This document shows positions 37,144-48,650 of a stretch of 64,000 nucleotides of DNA, piece after piece (the stretch's first letter is position 1; each line of letters begins with the position of its first letter). The notes below the pieces were generated by a model. The model was given only the letters and a program-made list of their open reading frames with translations, searched no databases and was not told where the DNA came from. The translations under genes were made by a program, and so were the position numbers. Origin of the DNA: Epiperipatus broadwayi (lineage: Eukaryota; Onychophora; Udeonychophora; Euonychophora; Peripatidae); assembly GCA_028023455.1 (NCBI GenBank), contig JAQFVV010006428.1:1161501-1225500 (forward strand). Reading direction: 5' to 3'.

Positions 37144-39810
37144 TTATAAAAGATCTTCCTTTTCATCCAATTTCATTAAAGGAGCTAGCATGATCAACAA
37201 AAGGTCCAAGAAATTGACTTTTAAATAAGTTAATAAATGTACTTGCCTTGATGTAACATATATATATAGCCCAGGATCAATCAGGCCAAGACTTCCATTT
37301 TCTATTGGCATTTGCAAGGTTGATATTGGGATCCATCTTGAAGTTCTACCCCAGACATAGTTCTTTGCAATCTGGTTTATTCGGAGTATTGTTTTGTTAT
37401 GTAGGGATACCCAGGGTGCATAGTATGCCAAAATCCCTGAAACAATGGAATTAAAAATTGATGCTCTTGTAATTTCATATAATTTAAGTGAAGAAAATTT
37501 ACTTATTTTATCCTCAATTTTTGTAATAATTAATTTATTTAAATAAGAGTTCATCTTTGTCTTGGACATATATAATGGTATGCCCAAGAAAGCAGATGGG
37601 AGAGCCATAAAGTTAGATGGCATTTTTTTACCAGTAGCTAACTGCCAGGCTGCAGACTTTATGGGTTGAATAACTGAGCCGGTTTCAGCCTGAAAATTTT
37701 CTAAAATATTCATCACAACTTGAATATTATAGCTGTTTTGAAATATTATTATAATGTCGTCAATGAAAGCTGTAACAACTACCTGTAATCCCAAATGTGG
37801 CAGATAAAGGCCGGGAACAAGGTTCTCAATCTTACGAACGAGAGGATCTATATAAACTGCAAACAGAAGAGCCACCAAGGGAGAACCCTGTGGAATACCC
37901 CTCTTAGGGATAAAAAATTCAGATCTTCTCATAAAGTTTTTAAGAGAGATTCTACTATTTTTAATATAATTTTCAATGGCATTCACCAACCATATGTGAT
38001 CTGGAATTAAAAGGCAGAGGGACTGAATCAAGTATGACCAATTGACCATGTCAAAAGCAGCCCTAAAATCTATTTGAATAGCATAATATTGGGTTAAGTT
38101 TAAATCCCTGGCATATTTAATAACCTTATGAATTTTTAAGGCTGCATTTACTGCACATCTATCCTTAATGGCAAGGTGAGTGAAAGATATTCTAGTATTA
38201 ATAAGGTGATGTAATTTCTTCAAGAGAACTCTAGCCAAAATCTTTGAGTCAATATCTTCTATGGAAATATGTCTCAATTCATCAATTGATGGATTTTGCA
38301 CTGATTTGTCTTTTTTGAGGCTAAAAATTACTCTGTTGCTCATAAAGGGCCACTCAATTCTCTCGTAACACAACTGGTTAAAAAATCTCCACATTGCAAA
38401 TCTGAGAGCATAGTCAAGCTGTTTATAAACAGCAGCTGGAATTGTGTCATTCACCATTATTGATTGTACCTTGAGGATATTAATCTCATCCTGAATATCT
38501 TGATTAGAAATATACTCTTTCTGTTCCCCAGTTATGATACTACTGAATTGATCAATGAAACCTGTGCTAACACCAAATTTCATTTTTAACTTTTCAAATA
38601 TATAATTATCAACATAGATTCCAGAGGCAATGCTGTCATCATCTTTGGTTATACTGGCAATACCCCTAGAGTGGGGGATGTATAATCTAGCATAGTTTAA
38701 CATGGGTTTTGATACTTTACTCAAGTTAGGAATTAATTTCCTGAGCCATATTGTATGAGCATCTTGATGCATAAGCTGATATAAGTTGTTGTATTCTTCT
38801 TGTAAATTATTTATTAATTGATGATTAGGTCTGAGGTTAGTAACATTGCATAAAACTCTCTGAATTTCAGAGATTCTATTTTTCATTTGATTCATTGATA
38901 AAGTATTCTGCGCATTCTTGTAACATATTCTAGAGAGATCTTTTTTAATTTTAAACCAAGCAATACAGGGTGGTAAGTCTGAACATTTTGTATAATAATT
39001 AATGATAGTTAAGATAACAGATAATTGGTCAATCGAGGATAGAACACGATCTTTTATGTTTCTCCTAATAGAAAATCTATATTGATTTTTGATTTGACTA
39101 TAATTATCAAGTACTAACTTTACACAGAGGTGATCTGAAAAACCAACCAGCGATGTATTTATCTTTGACTCATTGAGCTTATGCCCAGACACAAAGAAAA
39201 GGTCTATAAGAGAAGAGAATCTGCTATTGAAGAAAGTATATGCATTATCCGGATATTTTTCATGCAATGGATACAGTGAAATTTCATTCATTTTATTTTG
39301 TAATGCACTAGGAAGAGATCGGAATGTACAATTAAGGTCACCACCCAGTATTATAATCCCTGGTTTTTGTAAGAATCTATTCTGAACATTATGGATTATA
39401 TTTACAATATCATTACCCTTAGCTACAGAGTATGCAGCAATCAGATAGTGCAAGTTGGCCTGATAAACAAAGGAAAGCACAATATAGTTTGTTTGTAAAG
39501 ACAATAACTGAATTCTTTCAATCTCAGAATGCATATATATTAAAACAGCTGCACCTTGGGTGGGTCTATCATTAGGTTTAAATAGTAAAATATTCTGTTG
39601 AGATAATTTATCAATAATATAACCGGGTGTATTATGATTAATTTTAGTCTCAGTTAAAATTACAATTTCATATTTTTCTTTAGATAAATAGTCAACAATT
39701 TTATCAACCTTACCTGGGCTATTTAAACCTTTAATATTAAGAGTTAAGATATTGAGGGATTTGTTCATAATTACTGGAATTAATTGATCCTTTATCCATA
39801 AAAATATCAT
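37144..39810 (-). CDS. LINE ORF2: endonuclease and reverse transcriptase (888 aa open)
   Basis: The protein nicks target DNA and copies the LINE RNA. The apurinic-type endonuclease lies at residues about 18-230: 'LNILTLNIKGLN', 'LTETKIN', 'IIILGGDLNCT', 'RFSSLIDLFFVSG' and 'GFSDHLCVKLVL' hold the catalytic E, D/N and SDH residues. The RT follows at about 490-760: 'QIDFRAAFDMVNW' (motif A, about 579), 'RGIPQGSPLVALLFAVY' (motif B, about 637) and 'AFIDDIIIIF' (motif C, about 681; FIDD instead of the usual F/YADD, but both aspartates kept). Motif A with VNW favours the L1/Tx1 group. The first ATG at 39810 is used, and a later Met at residue 15 fits the endonuclease start better. The frame ends early at 37144 by frameshift before the zinc-binding tail (36525-37034). 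Confidence 0.88.
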   Translation of the reverse strand: MIFLWIKDQLIPVIMNKSLNILTLNIKGLNSPGKVDKIVDYLSKEKYEIVILTETKINHNTPGYIIDKLSQQNILLFKPNDRPTQGAAVLIYMHSEIERIQLLSLQTNYIVLSFVYQANLHYLIAAYSVAKGNDIVNIIHNVQNRFLQKPGIIILGGDLNCTFRSLPSALQNKMNEISLYPLHEKYPDNAYTFFNSRFSSLIDLFFVSGHKLNESKINTSLVGFSDHLCVKLVLDNYSQIKNQYRFSIRRNIKDRVLSSIDQLSVILTIINYYTKCSDLPPCIAWFKIKKDLSRICYKNAQNTLSMNQMKNRISEIQRVLCNVTNLRPNHQLINNLQEEYNNLYQLMHQDAHTIWLRKLIPNLSKVSKPMLNYARLYIPHSRGIASITKDDDSIASGIYVDNYIFEKLKMKFGVSTGFIDQFSSIITGEQKEYISNQDIQDEINILKVQSIMVNDTIPAAVYKQLDYALRFAMWRFFNQLCYERIEWPFMSNRVIFSLKKDKSVQNPSIDELRHISIEDIDSKILARVLLKKLHHLINTRISFTHLAIKDRCAVNAALKIHKVIKYARDLNLTQYYAIQIDFRAAFDMVNWSYLIQSLCLLIPDHIWLVNAIENYIKNSRISLKNFMRRSEFFIPKRGIPQGSPLVALLFAVYIDPLVRKIENLVPGLYLPHLGLQVVVTAFIDDIIIIFQNSYNIQVVMNILENFQAETGSVIQPIKSAAWQLATGKKMPSNFMALPSAFLGIPLYMSKTKMNSYLNKLIITKIEDKISKFSSLKLYEITRASIFNSIVSGILAYYAPWVSLHNKTILRINQIAKNYVWGRTSRWIPISTLQMPIENGSLGLIDPGLYIYVTSRQVHLLTYLKVNFLDLLLIMLAPLMKLDEKEDLL

Positions 39811-39825
39811 TTAAAGTTTCATTAA

Positions 39826-41513
39826 TCATTTCATCTGTATCCTTGTGATATCAATTTTAGTATTAATCTCAGAGTTACTACCAAACTGATTTAGCATTGT
39901 AGGGTTATTTTTAATATCATTGTAATTGACTTCAACTCCTTCTTCTGTATTTATTCCATAAATAGTATTGCTATGAACACACTCAGTAAGGGTATCACTC
40001 TTGATATTTATTCCATCACCGATATTTACATCAGAATTTACATTGTTGGAAACACACTCAGTCTCACTGGGGCAAACCTCATCAACCTCCCAAACATAAC
40101 TATTTACATAAGATGATACTTTAGTGGACTCATAAGATTGGCTTGGACTGTCACCAATGTCATTAATATCAGAAAAATCATTATCAAAATTTTTATTATT
40201 ACTATCTACAATGTCTGCCCAGGTCTTAAGGTTATTAGTTCCACACAAATGATTGCTTCTATCGAACTTATTGCATTGTGCACAATTCCCAGTAACACAC
40301 AGTGCAGCTATATGATCAACTCTGTTGCATTTAAAGCATGGGGGTTCTCCCTTTCAAAATAATTGCAATTGGCATTTGATCTTTGATCAACCTATGTGGT
40401 ATTTGATCTTTCACGATACCTTTTTCAGCTTAAGGACAACTTTCCATGAGTTCGAAGGAATTTGGAAAGAGATACCAGGGGTCATCTCTCTTTCCAATGT
40501 AATTACTTCCGCATAATTGTTTGGCTGGGTTTTAAAGAAGTCAATGTAAAGCTAGGGGGAGTGTGTAAAACTCTACCGAATACTAAAAGATTAGGATCTT
40601 TTGATATGTAATATATCTTATGACCCTGTACCTCCTTTATTAGACTCTTCACAAGATCTTTCTGTTCCTTGTTACAATATTCTATAGAAATAAAGCCTCT
40701 TGCTGGGAAGAACACAGTGTGTTTAATAGTTTGTATTAAACCATTATTACTCAACAAATTAGATATTCATTTAAATCAGGCTTCTCTAAGATATGCTCAC
40801 CGTTTTGTCATTAGTTTGTATAATCAAACTAAAAATGGAAGTATTAGGGGACATGCAATTAATAAAAAAAATTTCCAATAAGAGTTTATCTTAATAAATG
40901 TTTTTGAGGATAGACACGGTAACTTTTGAGCGTGCGATAAATTATCATTTAGCTCGGTGAATTGCGTCAGTTTGTTAATATTTTTGGCTGATTTATTTGA
41001 TTCTATTTTATCATCTAAAATCTTTGTGTTATTGCTAGCTTCATATTGGCTGTTAGATTGATTTTCGTTAATCAATGTTTGAGGTTGAATATCGTCCTTG
41101 AGGCTATCGGTTTTTCTTTTTTTACGCTGAGAGATGATGTTCCAATCAGCGCCTTGACAAGCTTCAACATTACCATTTAAGTTCATAACCTCCAGTAGAC
41201 CAGCACTCTCAATAACTGATGCGGTAGCATATCTTGCTTTTTTAGAAATTATTTTCATATCTACAGCATTTTGGTAAGTATTAAATTCAGAGTTGCTTAT
41301 TAAATCAGGGTTACTAATTACTTTTCTTAATTTTAGCTTAATATTGTTAGCATTAGTAGAAGGCTGCTGAATGTTTGAGCCACCATTTTCTGCCATGCTA
41401 ACGTTGGCTTTTTTGTTCAGGCAAATATATACAGATTGAGCTTCCTCCTTATTATCTTTATCTTTTAACTCACTCACCTTATCCTCATGGTTCTTCTTGC
41501 CTTTTTTTCCCAT
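39826..41513 (-). pseudogene. LINE ORF1 (gag-like, zinc knuckle), frameshifted
   Basis: The start is likely the ATG at 41513 ('MGKKGKKNHEDKVSELK'), about 70 bp from the element's 5' end. The first section is charged and low-complexity, with 'ADWNIISQRKKRKTDSL' (41511 to about 40900). It then breaks at an A/T run near 40870. A middle section, 'NNGLIQTIKHTVFFPARGF', is open at 40757-40503. A zinc knuckle, CFKCNRVDHIAALC (C-x2-C-x4-H-x4-C), lies near 40340-40300, with a second Cys/His cluster CAQCNKFDRSNHLC after it. The acidic end 'TWADIVDSNNKNFDNDFSD' runs to 39826. The order is that of a nucleic-acid-binding LINE ORF1. At least three frame breaks make it inactive. ORF2 starts 16 bp further on. 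Confidence 0.75.
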
Positions 41514-41593
41514 TGGCAAATTGTGCCGGGGTAAATACAATATAACGTTTCATCAACTTCTGAAACTTAACAGCTTAGTGAGTTTTGTATTAT

Positions 41594-41885
41594 TTATTGA
41601 TACTGCAGATAACAGTTTCCAATTCAGTTTTAAGTTATTCAGTGTTTAGTTTTCTTTTCTTTAAATTTTTATTTGGACATTAAATGAACATTAGTATTAG
41701 AGTTCATATTGATATACCTATTATCCTTATACAAAAGTAATCAAATGATTTTCTTTGTTTTGAAGTTTTCATTTTACATCCAATGCCACTTTTGTTAAAA
41801 TATTAACACCAAAACTATTAACCCTTTTCAGGATACAAAATGCAATCAATCTCATTTTACAACATTCCATCATCAGATTTTTAAT
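41594..41885. other. Intron sequence, no gene seen
   Basis: A/T-rich sequence to the right of the LINE target duplication (41582-41593). Confidence 0.5.
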
Positions 41886-42160
41886 AAAATGGACGTCTCA
41901 AGAGTTGTGGAATGGAGAGGTTTGAAGCCTATCCATTAAAGCATGAATATTGGTTATCTTAATATAAGCTGAGCTTTGATTGTATGTATGTGTGGAGACG
42001 ATAATCTGGACCCACTGATGAGTGCTGGTTTAGCACAAAATAGTGATATTGGTGATTATTTATCTTTTAGACATGTGTATGAACAAGTGTATCAGCAGTA
42101 TAAGATGGCATGGATGATTGAGGGTCATGTGAATGTCTGAGTTCAAACCCCTTATATATT
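41886..42160 (+). repeat. SINE-like repeat, full-looking copy
   Basis: About 275 bp related to 9201-9480: GGAGAGGTTTGAAGCC, GTTATCTTAATATAAGCTGA, GACCCACTGATGAGTGCTGG, then TATAAGATGGCATGGATGAT (A-box-like) and GTCTGAGTTCAAACCCC (B-box-like) before a TA-rich tail. It is a candidate tRNA-related SINE with its pol III boxes at the 3' side. The family is unnamed. Confidence 0.6.
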
Positions 42161-43799
42161 ACATATAGAAATGCAGGTATGAAAATCCTGTACTGTAGAA
42201 AAAAAATCATGTTTATATTTAGTAAATAATATTTTGTTCTCCAGTAATCATTTTAAATGATATAAACTAGTTTAACAGAATGTAAATATTTCAAAGCTAT
42301 AAAAAAACTACTTTTTTATCTATATATATGATTAACATCACAGCTCTACGATTAGATATCGTTTAAAAGTATGTACTTTAAAGACTAATATGATTTCATT
42401 ATATATATTAGAAATGTTGTTGTTGCTATTATTATTATTATTATTATTAAAAAAAGGATTTAGCAATACTGGATTTACATTTAATTTCTTTACTAAAAAA
42501 TATTCCCTCTTTCAAAAAAAAAATTGAATAATTATATAACTATGAAGAAATATTACAAAATTTTACTTTAATATTGTATGCTGTTTTACTCAAGCCAAAA
42601 TTTTAAAAAAAATTATTGATCAAAAACAAAATGTTGGAATTGTGAAAATCAAAGTAAATGTTATGACTCTATGATAAAAATAGATTTAGAATTTTTTTGT
42701 AATTAAATGAGAAGTCAGTGAACATTTTGTATTGTTTTTTGAAATTATTTAGTTTATTGAAAAATAATGTAAATTGGATTATGCATATGCAAATATGATT
42801 ATTTTACTTTTAAAAATACAGAAAGTAAATCATTCTTAATATTTAGAATCTGTTTTAGTACTTCACAATTTATGAAAGTTTATAATCACTTTCATTAATT
42901 TCTAAATTTTTTACCTGAATTTATAAAGATAAAACTTTTTCACAAAGAATAAATGTCAATCACCTAATTTATTTTTTGAAGGCCACTAGGTTTATAGCCC
43001 ATGGAATAGCGATCTCTAAAATAAACCAACCTACAGTGAATGCCTATCTCCGCTTGCATTAACATAAACTGAGAGGGATATTTTGTTTATTGTATATAGA
43101 AAGATATAACTATAAACATGAGAAATCATAGAAAACTTTGCAGTACATCAATGTATTCTTCACACCATATGTTAAAAATGCATAATCTATAGTGTAATAT
43201 CTGTTTTATAATCTGCATCAGTAACTGCATAAATTTAACATTCTTTTTAAAGACTGCCACAGTTCTGTCAATAATTAGAAAATGTAGCTATGGTAACAAT
43301 GTGTGTACATAGTAATGGGAATCATTTACTACAATACATATTTAACAGCCCATACATAAAACAGAACGTTTTGGAATAAAGTAAAGGGGTTTTTATCAGC
43401 ATAATGTGTGTTTTGATAAAACGGTTGTAGTTTAATATTTATAGCACATATGTAACAATTGATACAGTAAATAAACTGCAAAGCTTATCATCAAAATCCT
43501 CTGGAATAGACACTACAATATTCAAAATATTAATGTCTAATAATAAATATATCCATATTAATTAAATAGACCCAGTGCTTATCATTAGCTAAAAGTTTAT
43601 AAAATGTCAATCTTTGCACCCAATGTTATGGTTTTTTTAACAATACTAATTGGTGTGAATAAAGAAGTCATGCTGTTTGAAATTCAGGCTTCTTTTTTCA
43701 CAAGAATATGTTGCTGAATAAACCTAATTTTGGGAGGAAATAATTTCAATTACAAATATATATAAATATAAAATTACATAAAGAAGGTAATCCTTTGTG
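42161..43799. other. Intron sequence, no gene seen
   Basis: A/T-rich with an (ATT)n run near 42430. A slightly GC-richer patch at 42980-43080 has no identifiable content. Confidence 0.5.
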
Positions 43800-45190
43800 A
43801 GTTATGATAGATTTTGGTGGTTCATTCATGTATCAGACTTCTAAATATATTGGTAAACTTTTACAAGACTTTTTAGGATTTGGGGAAAATACTATTGCTT
43901 CATCGTTTTACTTTGTAAATAGTATTAAAAATTTGATGATTAATGAAAATGATGTTATTGCTTCATTGGATGTTACAGAAATGTATGGATCTATTGATAG
44001 AATGAAATCCATAAAAATAATAGAACATGCATTAAAAAGTAAAAGTATTTGTAAATATATGATAAAATTTATTATTGATTCTTTAAAATTTTTTAATGAT
44101 AATATTATTGCATCTTTTGAAGGTCAATATTATAAAATGTCTAAAGGTTGGTCTATGGGTCTGCCTGTAGTTGCACAAGTTTGCAATTTTGTTTTATCTA
44201 CATATGAGAGTAGTATTTTAAATATGTGTACTTTTGGAGATATTAAAATTTACAAAAGATATGTGGATGATGTTTTTGTTTGTGGAAATACTAATAGTAT
44301 AAATTTGCTTGTAGAGAAATTAAATAAGTTGAATGGCTTGTAATGGACTATTGAAAAGGAACAGGACAATAATATTAAATATTTAGATTTAATGATTACA
44401 AGAGATAACAGTATATTAAATTATAAACTAATAATTAAGCCATTGCAAAAAAGAGGATATGTATAAATTGTAAATCAAAAGTACCAATGATGCATAAGAT
44501 GGCAAGTTTTAGATCTTTTTTGTTTCGGAATGAAAAATTATGTTGTTACCAAAGTGGTAAACTGAAAAATATTGAAATATCTGCCAAGGAATTGCTTGAT
44601 GTTGGTTATAAAATGGAACAAATAAACAATACTTTATGTCAATTTAAAAAAGTTATAATAATTTAAAGGAAATGAAGATTAATAGCAAACAATAGATATC
44701 TATTCCATTTATTTCAAATCCACAAGTGGAATTTTTTAAGGATTTATATAAGAATGTGTTTAATGTTTCATTCTACGTTCCAAACAATATTAATAAATTA
44801 GTCAATAATTCTAAGGATGTCATACCTGTCAAGCAGAAAAGTAATGACATATATTAAATTTTTTGTGATTGTATGCTATCATATACAGGTGAATCTAGGT
44901 GCAGTATTGAGAAGAGATTGAGGGAGCATGAATTATTATATCAGCATGTAAAAAGTAAAAATAATGGTGATTTAATGTCACCTTTAGTTTTCTTTCTTCA
45001 TGAAAAATCATGTAAATATAAATTTAAATTTGATTTTGAAAATGTGAAAATTCTTCATGAAGAGAGAAACCATAGTAAAAGAAAGATTAAAGAGGCAATT
45101 TTTATAAACAGGAATAAAATGCATTTAATAAATCGACAAGCTGCTAACATTAAAATACAATATTTATGGGATTTGAATTGATGACATTTG
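43800..45190 (+). mobile_element. Penelope-like element with RT and GIY-YIG endonuclease
   Basis: The open 179-codon piece 43804-44343 is the RT core: 'DVIASLDVTEMYGSID' (motif A, residues about 50-64), 'SKGWSMGLPVVAQVCNF' (motif B, about 112-128) and 'IYKRYVDDVFVCGN' (motif C, RYVDD about 152-156). 'DNNIKYLDLMIT' follows after a stop. Frames then break (44460-44870) and resume at 44873-45181 with the GIY-YIG domain: 'LSYTGESRCSIEKRLREHEL' (YxG plus the RLREH arginine helix), 'FDFENVKILHEE' and 'KRKIKEAIFINRN'. RT followed by GIY-YIG is the defining order of Penelope-like elements. At least three disruptions make it defective. It ends 190 bp before a P4HA exon, in sense orientation. Confidence 0.85.
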
Positions 45191-45380
45191 CTTTCATTTT
45201 TTTTTTTTTAAATTTAATGGCAGTTGAGACAGTTGAGGCAGGTTTAAGAAATTAACTGAAAGTACTTCTGCGGATTTAAGGATTGTTTGTAATAGTTTGT
45301 AAACCGTTAAATTTATTATTTCAATTATAATTACAATTTTGTTTTTAATTAACGGACATTTTATATATATTTATATATAG

Positions 45381-45554
45381 GTGGACACTAAAGATCCTAA
45401 TCTTAGATGTTACTATTCCACAAGAAGCTCACCGACATTAATACTCCAACCCATTGCTATAGAAGATATTCATCATCAACCTTGGATAGCATTATTTTAT
45501 GATGTTGTAAAAGACAATGAAATAGAAATAATGAAAAATTTATCTGTACCTAAG
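45381..45554 (+). CDS. P4HA: Prolyl 4-hydroxylase subunit alpha, internal exon c (174 nt)
   Basis: The acceptor TATATATAG and the donor AAG|GTAAAT bound 58 codons in phase 0. Reading: VDTKDPNLRCYYST..., 'LILQPIAIEDIHHQPWIAL', 'FYDVVKDNEIEIMKNLSVPK'. This aligns along its length with human P4HA1 'LFCRYHDGNRNPKFILAP', then 'DKPRIIRFHDIISDAEIEIV' and 'KDLAKPR'. Conserved points are LxCxY (the Cys before the catalytic domain), the L.P segment, the H/YD.(V/I).D.EIE motif and the closing K.L..P. It is the entry of the catalytic 2-oxoglutarate dioxygenase domain. The enzyme works in the ER lumen as an alpha2-beta2 tetramer with protein disulfide isomerase and hydroxylates X-Pro-Gly in collagens, using Fe(II), 2-oxoglutarate and ascorbate. 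The Fe ligands are downstream of this window. Confidence 0.92.
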
Positions 45555-46239
45555 GTAAATAAATGTTTATAAAATTATTATTTTTAACTCTATTGTCTTA
45601 TAACTATTTTATAATTATTAATGTCATTTTGAAATGCTATAATTTTTGTGACAAATTTTTTAGTATTTGTGTGAAAATTTGTGATGATGGGTCATTTAGA
45701 TGCGATAATATATTGGATTATTTCCATAATCTGTAATTAAATGTTGAATGCCTAGAAAATTTTAAACTTTAATAATAAGCTTTTCAAATTCGAACAAGTG
45801 CTAGTAGTAATGCACAAATAGACAACAGTTTAATAAATTACATAATGTTTTGAGTGATATTATTTTATGCTCTTTTTGGTGTGTTGCTGTCCTGACCAGT
45901 GGCAACATTAGCATAGGAATTGAACTCACACTTATATATTCTTGAATATCAAATTTTTAAAGCAATACTATAACCAAACGAGCTATTCTGTCAAAGACAA
46001 CAGTCAGTAGAAATTTTATATCCATCTGATTCCTCCACATGATTAAATTTAAAAAAAAAAACAAATTTAATTAGAGGCTTTCAGACATCATGTATTGCCA
46101 CACTGACATATCTTATTATTTGCTATTGACATATAAACAGTTTCTTTGAATTTTGTCTTTGGACCTTTACCCTCTTTCCAATATTTTTAGTATTTTCCTA
46201 ATGAAACTCATGCACATTAGTACATATATAATCTGTTAT
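45555..46239. other. Intron sequence, no gene seen
   Basis: First part of the 3.0-kb P4HA intron, A/T-rich, without motifs. Confidence 0.55.
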
Positions 46240-46500
46240 TAAATACATTTGGTTTTTTTTCTTTTCTAACAATTACTTTGTATTCTTCCAATTACTGTTT
46301 AACAGGATGATTGGTTCAACCAATATACTTCCTCCCACATTCACGAGTATTTCATAGATGCAGTTGTTTTTTTTCAGCATTTCATGTTTAGATTTTCTAG
46401 AAATAAAAAAATATTGAAATGTGGTTATACCTTTAGCAATAATCCTACATGTTATCACATCTAAAATACCATTATCATAAACCTTCAGGCAAATGCTAAA
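46240..46500 (-). mobile_element. Penelope-like GIY-YIG fragment
   Basis: On the minus strand, 'NNCIYEI' and, after a one-base shift, 'RECGRKYIG' with a stop, 'TNHPVKQ' and 'LEEYKVIVRK' recall the Penelope-like endonuclease pattern CxYEIPC.CG..YIGQT.R...RLEEH. Only this domain is readable. It lies opposite in strand to the next fragment, so the two are separate pieces or an inverted arrangement. Confidence 0.6.
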
Positions 46501-46929
46501 TACTTGCTGTTAATCCAATGCTATGCTGACATTTAGACATTATGAAAAATTTAGGTCTAAAACTGGCCAAATCAGAAAATCATTTTCACCTACTCACTCT
46601 AAGAGAGCTTAGAAGATTATTTAGAGAGCGAGTTAGGATATATTTAGGGGAAAAATAAATGCTCAAAGGTTTTCCAATTATTAAACCTTATGTTCCATTA
46701 TAAATGTTGAATGTTTTTTTAAGAAATATACTTACTGATGAAGCCTTCACAAAAGATTGTCAGGTTATGAAAGGATGATATTCTAAAAAGAATATCAAAA
46801 TAAAATGCTTATAAATCTACATAGGCACATCAAAAGTCATACTATAACAAACAATCTATCAACTTTGTTAGTCAACACTTTAAGATCTAATCTGCAAATG
46901 CTGAATTATGTGTTCTTAAAAAAGATGTA

Positions 46930-47760
46930 AATTTCATCATTACATTGTCTACTAATCCTATTATTATATATAATGGCAGTCCCTGAGAAAGTCATTCCAA
47001 AATTGCCTCTAAAGGAGCATCGGATCTATGTTGGAGAGTTAAAAGGACCCTTGAGAGTCATTAAAAGCAGAAATCAAACATGTTATGTGATGAGAGATCT
47101 ATTAAATCTCTCAAAAAGGATAAATTCACAATTATTTTTTTCTATTGACAAAGGTAGTCTTAATGGATACAACTGATTATGATAACAAGATACAAAATTT
47201 TCCTGCAGCAGACCAGGCAAAAAACTTCAATTCCAAGTACAGACATAAAATTACAAATATTACTCTGAATGAATCACAGATATTTCAGTGATTCGGGAAA
47301 AAGGAAATTAGCATCATTTTTTTTTTTTAAATTATCTTTATGGAATACCTAAAATTCACAAAAACAATATTCCTTTAAGACCCATTTCTCATTTTAGAAA
47401 TTTATCTTGTGAAAACTGAAATCTTTAGTCATTTGGTATTGAAGACACAGACCTGTATGAGGGATTCTAAGCACGTTTTTAGAATTAATCAGAGACATGT
47501 AAGTTGAAAGAACTGACACATTAATAAAATTTGATGAGGAAAATTTATTTACAAATATACCAATAAATAAAGCATTGTCTATTGTAAGAAAAAGATTATG
47601 TGATTATAATAAACAATAAATCAGAACAACTCTACCTATTGATAAATCAGTCCTATAGATTCGTTTTAATAAATTTGGTAATTTACCAGTTTGCTGAAAA
47701 ATGATTTAGTTTTATGTAGTTATCACTTTTTTATATAAATAGTAAATTTTTCATTGACAA
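46930..47760 (+). mobile_element. Penelope-like element, N-terminal RT portion
   Basis: The relic contains, in order: 'INSQLFFSIDKG' and, after a shift, 'VLMDTTDYDNKIQNFPAAD' (family: ADKG..VVMD..DY..K); 'LYGIPKIHKNNIPLRPISHF' (family: YGLPKIHK...PLRPI; about 47335-47400); and 'KFDEENLFTNIPINKALSIV' then 'RKRLCDYNKQ' (RT motif A region, family: FDVVSLFTNVP; about 47527-47625). These are textbook Penelope-like RT blocks. Motifs B and C and the endonuclease are absent, so it is truncated. The frame is broken several times. Confidence 0.82.
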
Positions 47761-48582
47761 GGAAAGAAGTGAAAGATTTATTCAAGTTTATCTATAATTT
47801 TTGTTAACAATTAAAATGTAAATTTTCATAAATTTTAATAATTTTCCAAATAAACTACTGATCCTGAGAATATATAATTATATTCACAGCGAAAAAAAAT
47901 TTTAGTGTAATATTTCACAAGAATTTTTTATCAGTATGGCTTTAGAATCACATTACTAAAATATCTACTATGCTCTCCTATTAATGTTAATTCATCAACG
48001 AGACTAAAAAAGTCTATTTTTATTTAAATTTTACATTGTTATACGAATAATAAATCAATTATTAATGCACAAAGACTTGACATATTGTTTCAGCAGTAAT
48101 CTTTATAAAATTGCCATTAAAATAGAACAACGGTTTCAAAAGACAATTAAGATGTGAATTTAAATAATATTAACAATTTGTTAAATATACAATAGCAATT
48201 ACATATATAATGTTAAGAGTAGATAATAATTATTAAGAAGAAATAACATTTTCCTACATGTGCCCAAGAATTTAACTAATAAGGTAATAAGATGTTATAA
48301 AATAAAAGATACAGTCTTTGTTTATTCACAATATATTGTTATATTTAAGAATCCATATTGCATTTGCTAGACTTTTAATTTATTGAATAACAAGATATTT
48401 TATAAAATATTTTATTAATACATGTTAAGTATGTTATAAAGATAGATAAGTAGCAACCATATGTTAATATTAATATCAGTTTATAATATTAGATATTCTA
48501 ATACAAATGAAATATACAATCACGTGTATTTTAGTGTTCTTTGTTTGTTTTATTTTTGACCTATAAAATAAAATAATTTCAG
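47761..48582. other. Intron sequence, no gene seen
   Basis: A/T-rich end of the 3.0-kb intron. It closes with the acceptor TAATTTCAG at 48574-48582. Confidence 0.6.
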
Positions 48583-48650
48583 CTTCTCCGTCCTTCTGTT
48601 GTGGGCAAAGAAGGAATAGCAGTATTTGTTGATGATCGTGTTAGTAAAAG
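48583..48650 (+). CDS. P4HA: Prolyl 4-hydroxylase subunit alpha, internal exon d (68 nt)
   Basis: The 22 codons plus two bases read LLRPSVVGKEGIAVF, then VDDRVSK. The exon is bounded by AATTTCAG and AAAAG|GTATGC. It equals the human P4HA1 segment 'LRRATISNPITGDLETVHY' followed by RISKS. In vertebrates this position is a 71-nt exon that exists in two mutually exclusive versions. Here it is one codon shorter. The split serine codon (AG + T) is restored by the next exon, giving SAW. The sequence is more divergent than its neighbours (VVGKEG for the usual turn with TG), but the RVSKSAW junction is diagnostic. No second version was recognised in either flanking intron. Confidence 0.88.

Larger units (their letters stand above)
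36181..41581 (-). mobile_element. Near full-length L1/Tx1-like LINE (5.4 kb) with target duplication
   Basis: Minus-strand LINE with a short 5' UTR, a zinc-knuckle ORF1, an endonuclease/RT ORF2 and a 3' poly(A) tail (poly(T) at 36181-36201) preceded by AATAAAG. It is flanked by GTTTTGTATTAT at 36169-36180 and 41582-41593, extendable to 14 bp, which fits target-primed insertion. ORF2 is open for 888 codons, while ORF1 and the ORF2 tail carry frameshifts. The insertion is therefore fairly young but not competent. It lies antisense to P4HA in the 24.4-kb intron. Confidence 0.88.

Noticed and set aside
45381-45572. 63-codon frame starting at GTG as a separate small gene
   Set aside because: It is the P4HA exon read through its donor site. 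The first GTG is an internal valine codon after an AG acceptor.
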